Below, piece by piece: positions 17,822-27,010 of a stretch of DNA of 47,295 nucleotides; positions within the stretch are counted from its first letter, which is position 1, and every line of letters starts with the position of its first letter. Location: positions 1 to 47,295 of the forward strand of contig CAMVLM010000011.1 in NCBI GenBank assembly GCA_947168335.1, written 5' to 3'. The notes below the pieces were generated by a model that made no database searches, was not told where the DNA came from, and saw nothing but the letters and a program-made list of their open reading frames with translations. Made by a program: the position numbers and the translations under genes. The stretch is from an uncultured Butyrivibrio sp. (GTDB lineage: Bacteria; Bacillota; Clostridia; Lachnospirales; Lachnospiraceae).

Positions 17822-19078
17822 ATGCATACGAACATTCAGCTGCTTGATTGGAAACTGGAAAAGTATTATCAGGAAAAGAAGATACCCATTTGGGTCTTTG
17901 ACCAAAACTATGATATTTCCTATACCAATTTTACAACTTCAGCCATCCTTAATCTGATGGAATCAATGCGTCAGATGGCCAAGAACTTTACATTGGCCCA
18001 TTCAATAGAGGGATATTATCTCAATCTGGATAATCCGTACGAAATGTATTTCCTGTTGTCCAACGATATCAGCAAGCGTCAGGATAATGTTGTCATCATA
18101 GGTCCCATAATGACCATTAAGCCCAATGCTTCAATCTGGGACAGTCTCAGCTTCAGCGGTAATCTCTTCGCCGAACAGAAGCGTGTTATCGCACATGCTC
18201 TCCCCGTTCTCAGCAAAGAAGATTTCCTGTATGAACTGGCTAACTTTTTTAAGAATATAATTGATGAACAGGCTCCGAATTTCCTTTCACCATATTCCGG
18301 TACAAAAAAAGCTGCGCCTGTAAAAGAACAAAAAATGTCTTCAATGACGCAGCAAATGGACGATGTCTTCGATGACATTACTGACCTTGACGAGCTTTTA
18401 AGATTAGAGGATCTGTTCAAATTCTATATTATTAACGGAAACAGCTATAAGCTCTACTCTCTTTTCCACGATACAGACGCCATGAACATCCTTTTTCCAA
18501 ACAAGGCGTCACTCAAAGACTGTGGTTTAAGAGCTGTCGAACTTCTGACTGTAGCAAAAATAGCTTCCAGGGAAAGTGGCAATGATAAAAAGGAAAGCCA
18601 CCTGAGATTCGCAAAATATACCGAGCAGCTAAAGGGCGTAAAGAGCTACGAGAAAATTGCTGCGATATTAGAGAAGGCTTCAATAGAGTTTGCTCATAAT
18701 TCACACGATATAAACCTTTATACACGCGAAGAGTATTCGCCTATGACTAACAAGTGCATAAAGCGCATTATCGAAAAGCTTCCTGATAAAATATCACTTG
18801 AAGATCTTGCTGCTGAACTGCACATATCCGCAAAATATCTGTCCGCTCTGTTCAACAAAGAGACCGGATCCTCAATTACGGACTTCATGCAGGATATTCG
18901 TGTTAACGAAGCCAAACACCTGCTGACCGACACCGAGCTCTCCTATCTGGAGATCAGTACACTTTTGAATTTCAGTTCGCAAAGCTATTTTAACTGTATC
19001 TTCAAAAAGAAGACAAATCTCACACCTAAAGAATTCAGAGAACAATCTCTTCAGTCAGGTTTTTCAGCAGGATTATAA
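17822..19078 (+). CDS. AraC-family transcriptional regulator
   Basis: A 418-residue protein. The C-terminal 100 residues (about 310-410) are a double helix-turn-helix: ISLEDLAAELHISAKYLSAL, then LEISTLLNFSSQSYFNCIFK, ending in the family's LTPKEFRE. The N-terminal 200 residues contain IPIWVFDQNYDISYTNF and look like a ligand- or PAS-like sensor seen in Lachnospiraceae regulators. I do not recognise its ligand. There is no receiver Asp and no membrane segment, so it is a one-component cytoplasmic regulator. It is divergent from the Opp operon and probably controls it. An AAGGA site precedes ATG at about 10 bases. Confidence 0.88.
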   Translation: MHTNIQLLDWKLEKYYQEKKIPIWVFDQNYDISYTNFTTSAILNLMESMRQMAKNFTLAHSIEGYYLNLDNPYEMYFLLSNDISKRQDNVVIIGPIMTIKPNASIWDSLSFSGNLFAEQKRVIAHALPVLSKEDFLYELANFFKNIIDEQAPNFLSPYSGTKKAAPVKEQKMSSMTQQMDDVFDDITDLDELLRLEDLFKFYIINGNSYKLYSLFHDTDAMNILFPNKASLKDCGLRAVELLTVAKIASRESGNDKKESHLRFAKYTEQLKGVKSYEKIAAILEKASIEFAHNSHDINLYTREEYSPMTNKCIKRIIEKLPDKISLEDLAAELHISAKYLSALFNKETGSSITDFMQDIRVNEAKHLLTDTELSYLEISTLLNFSSQSYFNCIFKKKTNLTPKEFREQSLQSGFSAGL

Positions 19079-19082
19079 AAAT

Positions 19083-19112
19083 AAAGGCTGCGCATCAATG
19101 CGCAGCCTTTTT
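19083..19112 (+). terminator. terminator after AraC gene
   Basis: AAAGGCTGCG (19083-19092) pairs with CGCAGCCTTT (19101-19110), with five T at 19108-19112 on the plus strand. The A-run on the left makes it usable from the opposite strand as well, for the converging uracil permease gene. Confidence 0.9.
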
Positions 19113-19147
19113 ACATTGCTTAATATGTAAGTTCCTCACTAAATATT

Positions 19148-20527
19148 TCAGTTTTCCGGAGGGTTATTAAAGCTTACACCTCTATTGATGTCGCCCTTAT
19201 GATTTACACCGAAGTTGTAATCATTTCCGGGAAGAATTGCATTAAGTGCAATACCAAGAATTGCTGCAATAGCAAGTGATGTAAGTGTAATGGATGTTCC
19301 GCCGATGACAAATGTAAGACCATTAGAAAATCCAAGGCCCGAAACAAGGATAACTGCCGCAACAATAAGGTTACGGGACTTTGTAAAGTCGACCTTGTTC
19401 TCGACTACGTTTCTGACACCAATGGCAGAGATCATACCATAAAGCACAAAGCTGATACCACCAATAATAGCAGTAGGCATGGTTCCGATCAAATCTGCAA
19501 TCTTGGGAATGAAGCTGACTACAATTGCATAAAAAGCAGCTATTCTTACAACCTTGGGATCATAAACCTTGGAAAGTTCAAGTACTCCCGTGTTCTCACC
19601 ATAAGTTGTGTTTGCAGGGCCACCAAACATTCCGGCCATAGCTGTTGCAAGTCCGTCGCCAAAAAGTGTTCTGTGAAGACCGGGATCTTCAATGAAATTA
19701 TTACCTGTTGTTGCTGATATAGCTGAAATATCTCCAACATGCTCCATCATGGTTGCAAGTGCGATAGGCGCCATAACAAGAATGGCTGTAAGATCAAACT
19801 TTGCAATAATGAACGGAGGAAGTCCTACCCAGCTTGCCTTGGCAATGGGTTCAAAATTCAGGATTGCACTACCGTCTGCATTTGTAAAACCGGCAAGCTG
19901 CATAACAACAGCCACTATATAAGAGATTACTACGCCCATGAGAATGGGAATGATTTTCCACATGCCCTTACCATAAATGTTGAAAATAATTACAACAGCA
20001 AGTGCAACAAATGCAAGAAACCAGTTTGCTGAAGCATTGTTAACAGCAGAAGGTGCAAGCGAAAGACCAATACAGATAATGATAGGTCCTGTTACAACAG
20101 GGGGCAGAAAACGCATAACCTTTTTTACACCCACAAGTCTGATAACCACAGCAAGCACAAGATACAGAAGACCTGCTATAACAATTCCGCCGCATGCATA
20201 AGGCAGTTTCTCGCCATATGTCATATCGGCAAACTTACCTGACTTAAGTTCTGCTACAGTGGCAAAACCTCCAAGGAACGCAAATGATGAACCAAGAAAT
20301 GCAGGAACTTTTAATTTTGCAAAAAAATGGAACAGAAGTGTTCCGATGCCTGCGAAGAACAGAGTTACCTGAACTGAAAGTCCTTCTCCTCCAAAGTAGT
20401 TGTTTACAAGGATCGGTACCAGGATTGTAGCACCAAACATCGCAAACATGTGCTGAAGGCCAAGAAGCATCATCTTTGGCTTTCCGAGTGAAGACGCGTC
20501 ATAAATTACCTGTCTTTTTTCTCCCAT
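19148..20527 (-). CDS. uraA: uracil permease (NCS2 family)
   Basis: A 459-residue membrane protein with about 14 membrane segments. It imports uracil by proton symport. Diagnostic residues are LGLQHMFAMFGATILVPIL at the start, the LGSSFAFLGG loop, and the substrate-site region EHVGDISAISATTGNNF followed by DPGLHRTLFGDG and NTTYGENTGVL, which closely resembles E. coli UraA and so separates it from xanthine and purine permeases. ATG follows GGAGGAG. It has its own extended -10 promoter. The leader of about 45 bases is too short for a PyrR-type attenuator and I see none. Confidence 0.93.
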   Translation of the reverse strand: MGEKRQVIYDASSLGKPKMMLLGLQHMFAMFGATILVPILVNNYFGGEGLSVQVTLFFAGIGTLLFHFFAKLKVPAFLGSSFAFLGGFATVAELKSGKFADMTYGEKLPYACGGIVIAGLLYLVLAVVIRLVGVKKVMRFLPPVVTGPIIICIGLSLAPSAVNNASANWFLAFVALAVVIIFNIYGKGMWKIIPILMGVVISYIVAVVMQLAGFTNADGSAILNFEPIAKASWVGLPPFIIAKFDLTAILVMAPIALATMMEHVGDISAISATTGNNFIEDPGLHRTLFGDGLATAMAGMFGGPANTTYGENTGVLELSKVYDPKVVRIAAFYAIVVSFIPKIADLIGTMPTAIIGGISFVLYGMISAIGVRNVVENKVDFTKSRNLIVAAVILVSGLGFSNGLTFVIGGTSITLTSLAIAAILGIALNAILPGNDYNFGVNHKGDINRGVSFNNPPEN

Positions 20528-20576
20528 TACTTTTCTCTCCTCCGATTGAAATAATTTGTATCAATAAATCCTAGAC

Positions 20577-20585
20577 ATTATATCA
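20577..20585 (-). promoter_or_regulatory. extended -10 promoter of uraA
   Basis: TGATATAAT on the minus strand is an extended -10 element. The -35 region is poor (TACATT at 16-base spacing). It lies about 50 bases upstream of the uraA ATG, just downstream of the terminator of the preceding gene. Confidence 0.5.
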
Positions 20586-20605
20586 GTTTTTCTTTCGTAA
20601 TGTAT

Positions 20606-20642
20606 AGAAAAATAAAAACCCGTTTGGATTAAACCAAACGGG
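20606..20642 (-). terminator. terminator after 59-residue protein gene
   Basis: CCCGTTTGG (20634-20642 on the minus strand) pairs perfectly with CCAAACGGG (20619-20627) around a 6-base loop, followed by TTTTTATTTTT. It is a strong intrinsic terminator. Confidence 0.93.
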
Positions 20643-20652
20643 CTTGTGATAT

Positions 20653-20832
20653 TCATTTCTTTTCCATCTCGTCTGCAATCATTGCAAGTGTCTGTGATAT
20701 ATCATTAAGAGTTCCCACCATGATCTGCATAAATGCCTCAAGTCTGGGGCTGTCAGGGGTTGCTTTCAGTCTCTCTTCAACCTCTCTGGTTCTCTGCTGA
20801 TAAAGTGCACTTACTTCAGATACTCTACTCAT
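20653..20832 (-). CDS. small conserved-looking protein of unknown function (59 residues)
   Basis: This small gene begins MSRVSEVSALYQQRTREVEE and ends MIADEMEKK. It has a strong AAAGGAG site 8 bases upstream of ATG 20832 and a strong terminator directly after the stop, so it is very probably real. The sequence is rich in Glu, Arg, Met and Leu and is predicted to be two amphipathic helices joined by a turn at ATPDSPR, with no membrane segment or cysteine. I do not recognise a family. It lies about 96 bases downstream of trpB2 with no terminator between, so it may be co-transcribed with trpB2. Confidence 0.75.
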   Translation of the reverse strand: MSRVSEVSALYQQRTREVEERLKATPDSPRLEAFMQIMVGTLNDISQTLAMIADEMEKK

Positions 20833-20928
20833 TATATTAGCTCCTTTCCAAAACCGGGTTCACTAAAAAAATGAAAATTTAAAGCTAATATTATTTTATC
20901 TGATATATTCTAAAAAATGTATTAAATA

Positions 20929-22308
20929 TCACAGATCTACCTTGGGCAGAGTAGCAAAGCTCTTCTGAAGCTCCTCATCTGTAGGAACATAATCGCTCAT
21001 CTCACCATCATTAAATTTCTGATAAGCAACCATATCAAAATATCCTGTTCCTGTAAGACCAAATACAATAGTCTTCTCTTCACCGGTTTCCTTGCACTTT
21101 AATGCCTCGTCAACCGCAACTCTGATAGCGTGGCTGCTCTCAGGAGCAGGAAGGATTCCTTCTACTCTTGCGAACTTCTCAGCTGCTTCGAATACGGCTG
21201 TCTGCTCAACAGAAGTTGCCTCCATGTATCCGTCATGATAAAGCTGTGAAAGGATCGGGCTCATACCATGGTATCTGAGTCCGCCTGCATGGTTAGGTGA
21301 AGGAATATAGTTGCTGCCAAGTGTGTACATTTTTGCAAGAGGGCATACCATTCCTGTATCACAGAAGTCGTAAGCAAACTTACCTCTTGTTAAGCTGGGG
21401 CAGCTTGCAGGCTCTACTGCAATAATGCGATACTTCTTTTCTCCGCGGAGCATCTCACCGATGAAAGGAGATACAAGTCCGCCAAGGTTAGAACCGCCGC
21501 CTGCACATCCGATTATGATGTCCGGCTCAATTCCGTATTTATCAAGAGCTGCTTTTGTCTCAAGACCGATAACAGTCTGATGAAGAAGAACCTGGTTAAG
21601 TACGCTTCCAAGAACGTATCTGTAACCCTCTGTCTTAGTAGCAACTTCCACAGCCTCTGAAATAGCGCATCCGAGACTTCCTGTTGTGCCGGGATGCTCA
21701 GCATTAATCTTTCTTCCGATTTCAGTATCCATTGAAGGTGAAGGTGTTACACTTGCACCGTAAGTACGCATAACCTCACGTCTGAAAGGCTTCTGCTCAT
21801 AAGAAACCTTAACCATGTAAACCTTACAGTCAATGCCCATATAAGCTGATGCCATTGAAAGAGCTGTTCCCCACTGGCCTGCACCGGTCTCTGTGGTAAC
21901 ACCCTTAAGTCCCTGCTGTTTAGCATAATAAGCCTGAACAATGGCTGAATTCAGCTTGTGGCTTCCGCTGGTGTTATTACCCTCAAATTTATAATATATC
22001 TTTGCAGGAGTATCCAATGCCTTTTCCAGACAATACGCTCTTACAAGAGGAGCAGGTCTGTACATTTTGTAGAAATCCTGTATCTCCTGAGGAATATCAA
22101 TATATGCAGTTGTGTCATCAAGCTCCTGTCTGATAAGCTCGTCGCAGAATACAGGACGAAGATCATCAAATGACATGGGCTTTAAAGTAGCCGGATTAAG
22201 AAGCGGTGCCGGCTTATTTTTCATATCAGCGCGCACATTGTACCACTGTTTGGGAATCTCATCCTCTTCTAGATAAATCTTGTAAGGGATCTTTGTATTA
22301 TCTTGCAT
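20929..22308 (-). CDS. tryptophan synthase beta-like protein, TrpB2 type
   Basis: A 459-residue PLP enzyme that joins indole and serine to tryptophan, or uses related reactions. PLP-binding Lys is in GSHKLN (about Lys118), the catalytic Glu in TTETGAGQWGTA (about Glu140), and the phosphate loop is GCAGGGSN (about 268-275). The longer N-terminus (RADMKNKPAPLLNPATLKPM) and GAGQWG instead of GAGQHG mark the TrpB2 class, which lacks the TrpA-contact sequences. The start is ATG 22308 after an AAAGGAAG site. An upstream in-frame codon at 22344 has none. No trpA, trpC or other trp genes are adjacent, so the role may be indole salvage. Confidence 0.9.
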   Translation of the reverse strand: MQDNTKIPYKIYLEEDEIPKQWYNVRADMKNKPAPLLNPATLKPMSFDDLRPVFCDELIRQELDDTTAYIDIPQEIQDFYKMYRPAPLVRAYCLEKALDTPAKIYYKFEGNNTSGSHKLNSAIVQAYYAKQQGLKGVTTETGAGQWGTALSMASAYMGIDCKVYMVKVSYEQKPFRREVMRTYGASVTPSPSMDTEIGRKINAEHPGTTGSLGCAISEAVEVATKTEGYRYVLGSVLNQVLLHQTVIGLETKAALDKYGIEPDIIIGCAGGGSNLGGLVSPFIGEMLRGEKKYRIIAVEPASCPSLTRGKFAYDFCDTGMVCPLAKMYTLGSNYIPSPNHAGGLRYHGMSPILSQLYHDGYMEATSVEQTAVFEAAEKFARVEGILPAPESSHAIRVAVDEALKCKETGEEKTIVFGLTGTGYFDMVAYQKFNDGEMSDYVPTDEELQKSFATLPKVDL

Positions 22309-22349
22309 AACTCTCTTCCTTTCTAATATCAAATGAAAACTCAATTTCC

Positions 22350-22378
22350 ATTTTACTTTTTACAGAAAAAAACATCAA
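22350..22378 (-). promoter_or_regulatory. promoter of trpB2
   Basis: On the minus strand, TTGATG (22373-22378) and TAAAAT (22350-22355) are 17 bases apart, placed just after the prephenate dehydratase terminator. No T-box or trp leader structure is seen in the short leader. Confidence 0.6.
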
Positions 22379-22408
22379 CAAAAACTTTAGTTCTTTAAAG
22401 TGGCATAG

Positions 22409-22449
22409 AAAAACAGGACCTTTTCAAAAATCAATTTGAAAAAGTCCTG
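22409..22449 (-). terminator. terminator after prephenate dehydratase
   Basis: CAGGACTTTTTCAAA (22449 down to 22435) pairs with TTTGAAAAGGTCCTG (22428 down to 22414) with a single mismatch and a 6-base loop, followed by TTTTTC on the minus strand. Confidence 0.9.
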
Positions 22450-22454
22450 CATAT

Positions 22455-23414
22455 TTATGACAGATTTGATTTGAAGTTTCCGAATATCCTGATATCGTTT
22501 ACAGTACACATAAGTGCCTGAACCACCATATTCATGTCCGGGCTTGTCAGATCTCCTGTGAACTCCGCAAAGAACATATACTCCCAGTTGTGTTCAGGTA
22601 TAGGTCGTGATTCCAGTCTTACAAGGTTCAGACCGTAAATTCTGAAAACTGTCAGTGCTTCGTGAAGAGCACCTGCCTTATGCCTTGTCTTGAAACTGAT
22701 ACAGATTTTATCTCTTCCCTCCCTGAGTTCAAGCTTCGGAGATACCACAACAAATCTGGTGGTATTGTTGGTATTTGTATTTATTTCTCTTTCAATAATT
22801 TTAAGGCCATAGATTTCAGCCGCTCTGGATGAGCAGATGGCAGCCTTGGATTTATCCTTAAGCTCTGCTACCATTCTGGCACTTCCGGCTGTATCTGCCT
22901 GAGGGATTCTGTCCCACTCAGGGTGTTCATTGAGAAACTGTTCACACTGGAATAAGCCCTGCTCATGAGAAAAAACCGAAGTGATGTCCTTCATCTCGGC
23001 ATCCGGAAGAACCATAAGATTATGTCTTACCGGCACTGTGGTCTCGCCGACCATGTAGCACTCGTACTGTGCCAGGAGATCATAAACCTGTCTGATCGCG
23101 CCGGTTGATGAATTCTCTATGGGAAGCACTGCATAATCCGCACTTCTGTCCTGCAACTGGCGGAAGGTATCCTCAAAATGAAGAAGGCCCTCACTGTTTA
23201 CATCTTTTCCAAAAAAGTCTATTGCAGCCATCTCGCTGTATGCACCGGGCTCGCCCTGATAAACCACTCTCGGATTCGATACAGGCTCTCTTTTTCTTGA
23301 GAGTGCTTTGTCCAGCGGGTCACAGGCACCGCCTGTTTCCCCAAGCTTTCTCTCAACTCTTTCTCTTAACTGGATTGTGTACTTTTCATTTACTATCTGG
23401 ATTTCTTCAGGCAT
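22455..23414 (-). CDS. pheA: prephenate dehydratase (with ACT domain)
   Basis: A 319-residue enzyme converting prephenate to phenylpyruvate for phenylalanine synthesis. The catalytic domain (about 48-225) shows YQGEPGAYSE, LPIENSSTGAI and the invariant TTRF at 218-221. The ACT domain (about 235-315) contains GALHEALTVF and ESRP at 268-271, which bind phenylalanine for feedback control. The first 45 residues do not look like a full chorismate mutase domain, though many relatives in this group are fused to one. They may be a remnant. ATG follows GAGGAG, 35 bases after mfd, so it is likely in the pth-mfd-pheA unit. Confidence 0.92.
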   Translation of the reverse strand: MPEEIQIVNEKYTIQLRERVERKLGETGGACDPLDKALSRKREPVSNPRVVYQGEPGAYSEMAAIDFFGKDVNSEGLLHFEDTFRQLQDRSADYAVLPIENSSTGAIRQVYDLLAQYECYMVGETTVPVRHNLMVLPDAEMKDITSVFSHEQGLFQCEQFLNEHPEWDRIPQADTAGSARMVAELKDKSKAAICSSRAAEIYGLKIIEREINTNTNNTTRFVVVSPKLELREGRDKICISFKTRHKAGALHEALTVFRIYGLNLVRLESRPIPEHNWEYMFFAEFTGDLTSPDMNMVVQALMCTVNDIRIFGNFKSNLS

Positions 23415-23449
23415 TTTCAGCTCCTCATCTGTGTGTGTTCAAGTTTGTG

Positions 23450-26400
23450 TTATTCAGCCAGCTCTTGCATTTTCTCTATAATATTTTCTGTATCTTCAAG
23501 GAGCTTTCTTTCCGCTTTTTCCAGAATCTGATCCTTAACATATTTATAAATAAATACAGGATATGCTGCTGCCCTGAATTCCATGTTTCCCTTAAATGTC
23601 TTAACAAAGGCGGGTATCTTGTTTATATCAAGCTTCGCATTGTTATTCATCTTGATGACAAGTTCACCGTCACCGCCCTTTATCTCAAGCACGTAGAGAT
23701 TGTGGGCCTTTTCCCGCAAAAGGGAAATCCTTATGAGATTATCAACAGTCTCCGGAATCTCTCCGAACCTGTCTCTGAGTTCATCTCTCATATCATCCCT
23801 GTCGCCTTCGTTTTCGATGCTCGCTATCCGCTTGTAAATCTCAAGCTTCTGCTCCTCATTTACTATATAATCGTTCGGAATAAATGCTGAGGCATCGATG
23901 TCCACACTGGTGGTAAAGTCCTCCAAAAGAGCATCCTTCGTCTCGCCCTTCTTCCTTCTGACTGCTTCTCCGAGCATCTTGCAGTACAGATCATATCCCA
24001 CGGATGCCATATGTCCTGACTGGCTTTTGCCCAACATATTTCCGGCACCTCGGATTTCGAGATCTCTCATAGCAATCTTAAAGCCGGAACCAAGATCTGT
24101 AAATTCCCTTATTGCAGACAGTCTCTTTTCTGCAACTTCCTTCAGCATCTTGTTTCTCTTGTACATAAGAAAAGCATAGGCTGTCCTGTCGGATCGACCG
24201 ACTCTTCCTCTCAGCTGATAAAGCTGTGAAAGTCCCATCTGATCTGCATCATGGATTATCATGGTATTGGCATTTGAAATATCAAGTCCTGTCTCTATGA
24301 TAGTGGTGGACACCAGAACATCAATATCCCCGTCAATAAAGTCATACATTATTCTCTCAAGTTCGGATTCCTTCATCTGTCCATGAGCAAAAGAAACATT
24401 TACCTCCGGCACAAGCTTCTGAATTCTGGCTGCCACGTCAGCAATATCATTTACTCTGTTATAAACATAGTAAACCTGTCCGCCCCTTGAAACCTCTCTG
24501 GAAATCGCCTCTCTGACCATTTCATCATTGAATTCACAGACAAAAGTCTGAATAGGTCTTCTGTCCTGGGGTGCCTCCTCAAGAACGCTCATATCTCGTA
24601 TTCCAACAAGTGACATATGAAGAGTTCTGGGAATAGGTGTTGCCGAAAGTGTCAAAACATCTATGTTTTCCCTGAGTTTCTTTATCTTTTCCTTGTGGGT
24701 TACTCCGAAGCGCTGTTCCTCATCCACGATCAGCAGTCCAAGATCCTTATATGTCACATCCTTGGATAAAAGTCTGTGGGTTCCTATTACTACATCAACA
24801 AGGCCTTTCCTGAGATCCTCAACAGTTTTCTTCTGTTCTGATGCAGAGCGGAATCTGGACATCATATCTACTCTCACAGGGAAATCTTTCATTCTCTCTG
24901 TAAAAGTGTTGTAGTGCTGCTGGGCAAGAATAGTTGTAGGCACCAGAAGTGCAACCTGCTTACCATCCTGCACTGCTTTAAAAGCCGCTCTTATGGCAAC
25001 CTCAGTTTTTCCAAATCCGACATCTCCACAGATCAGTCTGTCCATTATCTTATCGGATTCCATGTCGCTCTTGGTATCGGCAATTGCCGTCAGCTGATCT
25101 TCTGTCTCATCAAAAGGAAATGCTTCCTCAAACTCCTGCTGCCAGACTGTATCCTTACTGAAGGTAAAGCCACTGGTATTCTGTCTCTTGGCATAAAGCT
25201 CAACAAGATCGTCCGCTACCTCTTCAACTGCTGCCTTTACTTTATTCTTGGTGCGCTTCCAGTCACCGCTACCCAGCTTGTTAAGCTTGGGCTTTCTTCC
25301 TTTTCCGTCAGCAGATACATCTCCGCTGGCGTATTTCTGGATAACATTTAATCCTGTAGCAAGAACGTAGAGATTGCCACCGTCGGCATAGCTTATCTTT
25401 ATATAATCCCTTACGACCTTGTCAGTTTCAATTTTCTCAATACCCTGATAAATGCCAAGTCCGTGATATTCATGAACCACATAGTCACCAATATTGAGAT
25501 CGGAAAAGCCGGAGATTTTTTCACCACTGTATTTTGCTTTTCTGCGCTTTTTCTTTTTTCTTTCAGTAAAAATATCGCTCTCGGAAATAACCGCAAATTT
25601 AATGTCAGTATACTCAAAGCCCTTGAATATTCTGCCATAGTAGGTCATTATCTCGCCTTTTTCCAGCTCTCTCATTGGATTCTCACTGTAAAAGGCAGTT
25701 ATCTGGTTATCCCGGAGGTCATCAACAAGCCTCTTTGCCCTGGTTCTGGATCCTGACAAGATCAGGATTCTGTAACCATTTTTTATAAAGCCTCTAAGGT
25801 CATGAACCAGAGATTCAAAGCTGTTGTTATAAGGCGCAATGCTTCTTGCATGTACTTCAAAGGTTTTCTCAGGCTCAAATTTATTCAGTCCTTTTGGTGC
25901 TGCAAGGGCTGCTACTGATACTCTTCTTACACTGCCCATTCTTGCAATGCATTCATCAGCAGAATAGAGAAGATCCATCTGTCCGGGAAGGGCATATCCA
26001 TTCTCCGCTCTGTGAATCATGCTCTCGCGGAACTCTGTCTCAATCGCTGATGCATGCTCAAGTACATGCAGCGGTTCATCAATGAAAATACAGCTTTTTC
26101 CGGCGGGGAAAAGCTCCTGGAAAGTCACCGTATCATCAAAGAAATATCTTATGTAGCTCTCCAGATTTACTTCAAGCTGAAGCTCCAAAAGCTGCTCCTT
26201 AAGCTCTTCAAAATTGGTTTTTAATCTGTGAGCCGCTTCTGTCTTAAACTCCGCTCTTAATTTTTCACTTACTTCTTTTGTCTCTTTTTCAATCTTCTTA
26301 AGACCTGCCCTCAGCTCATCATCGGAAATAACAAGCTCTGTTGCAGGATAAATCTCAATAGACTCAAGCTTATCGATTGATCTTTGAGACATTATGTCAA

Positions 26401-27010
26401 AGCTTCTGAGGTTTTCTACATCATCTCCCCACAGCTCTATTCTGTAGGGATTTTCTTCTGTAAGATCAAAGACGTCAATAATGTCTCCCCTTACTGAAAA
26501 CTCACCGGGAGCGCTGACCTGATAAACCCTGTCGTATCCGATCTTAACAAGAGCCTTTTCAAGCTCCTTCTCATTGACAGGTTTTCTCTTATCTATCCTG
26601 ATGACATTTTTACTAATGACATCTATTGGAATCTGAGGCGTCATAAGGCTGGAGAAGGTAGTAACCACGGTAACAGGTCTTCCCTCAATGAGCCTTCGCA
26701 GGCACTTTATTCTCTCCTTGACGATTTCTTTTGAATGAACATCAGCCTGATAGAAGATCAGATCCTTGGCAGGATATACAGTTACATTTCTGTCATAGAA
26801 CTTGTAATCTTCAAAGATCTCCTTGGCTCTGATATCCGAATACGTCACGATTATCCGGTACTTGAAATCTCCTGCAATCCCGGATATCAAATGGAGCTTC
26901 TGAGAATCAATACATCCGGCAACTTCAGCGCATGCGAAGGGCTTTTCCAGATATTTATTCAGTTCACAAAATGCCTCCATTTCGGAAAGAGGCGCTTCAA
27001 TTGCTCTCAT
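23450..27010 (-). CDS. mfd: transcription-repair coupling factor
   Basis: A 1186-residue protein of full length for Mfd. It removes stalled RNA polymerase and recruits UvrA. The N-terminal third is UvrB-like. The polymerase-interaction (CarD-like) domain is near 505-570 (NIGDYVVHEYHGLGIYQG). The translocase has Walker A GDVGFGKTE near 658, DEEQ near 757 and QLRGRVGRS further on. The C-terminal TRCF domain begins after about 1030. The gene starts within the end of pth with a 14-base overlap, and an AAGGG site lies before ATG. Nothing unusual is seen in the motifs. Confidence 0.98.
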   Translation of the reverse strand: MRAIEAPLSEMEAFCELNKYLEKPFACAEVAGCIDSQKLHLISGIAGDFKYRIIVTYSDIRAKEIFEDYKFYDRNVTVYPAKDLIFYQADVHSKEIVKERIKCLRRLIEGRPVTVVTTFSSLMTPQIPIDVISKNVIRIDKRKPVNEKELEKALVKIGYDRVYQVSAPGEFSVRGDIIDVFDLTEENPYRIELWGDDVENLRSFDIMSQRSIDKLESIEIYPATELVISDDELRAGLKKIEKETKEVSEKLRAEFKTEAAHRLKTNFEELKEQLLELQLEVNLESYIRYFFDDTVTFQELFPAGKSCIFIDEPLHVLEHASAIETEFRESMIHRAENGYALPGQMDLLYSADECIARMGSVRRVSVAALAAPKGLNKFEPEKTFEVHARSIAPYNNSFESLVHDLRGFIKNGYRILILSGSRTRAKRLVDDLRDNQITAFYSENPMRELEKGEIMTYYGRIFKGFEYTDIKFAVISESDIFTERKKKKRRKAKYSGEKISGFSDLNIGDYVVHEYHGLGIYQGIEKIETDKVVRDYIKISYADGGNLYVLATGLNVIQKYASGDVSADGKGRKPKLNKLGSGDWKRTKNKVKAAVEEVADDLVELYAKRQNTSGFTFSKDTVWQQEFEEAFPFDETEDQLTAIADTKSDMESDKIMDRLICGDVGFGKTEVAIRAAFKAVQDGKQVALLVPTTILAQQHYNTFTERMKDFPVRVDMMSRFRSASEQKKTVEDLRKGLVDVVIGTHRLLSKDVTYKDLGLLIVDEEQRFGVTHKEKIKKLRENIDVLTLSATPIPRTLHMSLVGIRDMSVLEEAPQDRRPIQTFVCEFNDEMVREAISREVSRGGQVYYVYNRVNDIADVAARIQKLVPEVNVSFAHGQMKESELERIMYDFIDGDIDVLVSTTIIETGLDISNANTMIIHDADQMGLSQLYQLRGRVGRSDRTAYAFLMYKRNKMLKEVAEKRLSAIREFTDLGSGFKIAMRDLEIRGAGNMLGKSQSGHMASVGYDLYCKMLGEAVRRKKGETKDALLEDFTTSVDIDASAFIPNDYIVNEEQKLEIYKRIASIENEGDRDDMRDELRDRFGEIPETVDNLIRISLLREKAHNLYVLEIKGGDGELVIKMNNNAKLDINKIPAFVKTFKGNMEFRAAAYPVFIYKYVKDQILEKAERKLLEDTENIIEKMQELAE

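Noticed and set aside
20528-20642. PyrR attenuator before uraA
   Set aside because: The terminator lies upstream of the uraA promoter and belongs to the 59-residue gene. The leader of uraA is too short.
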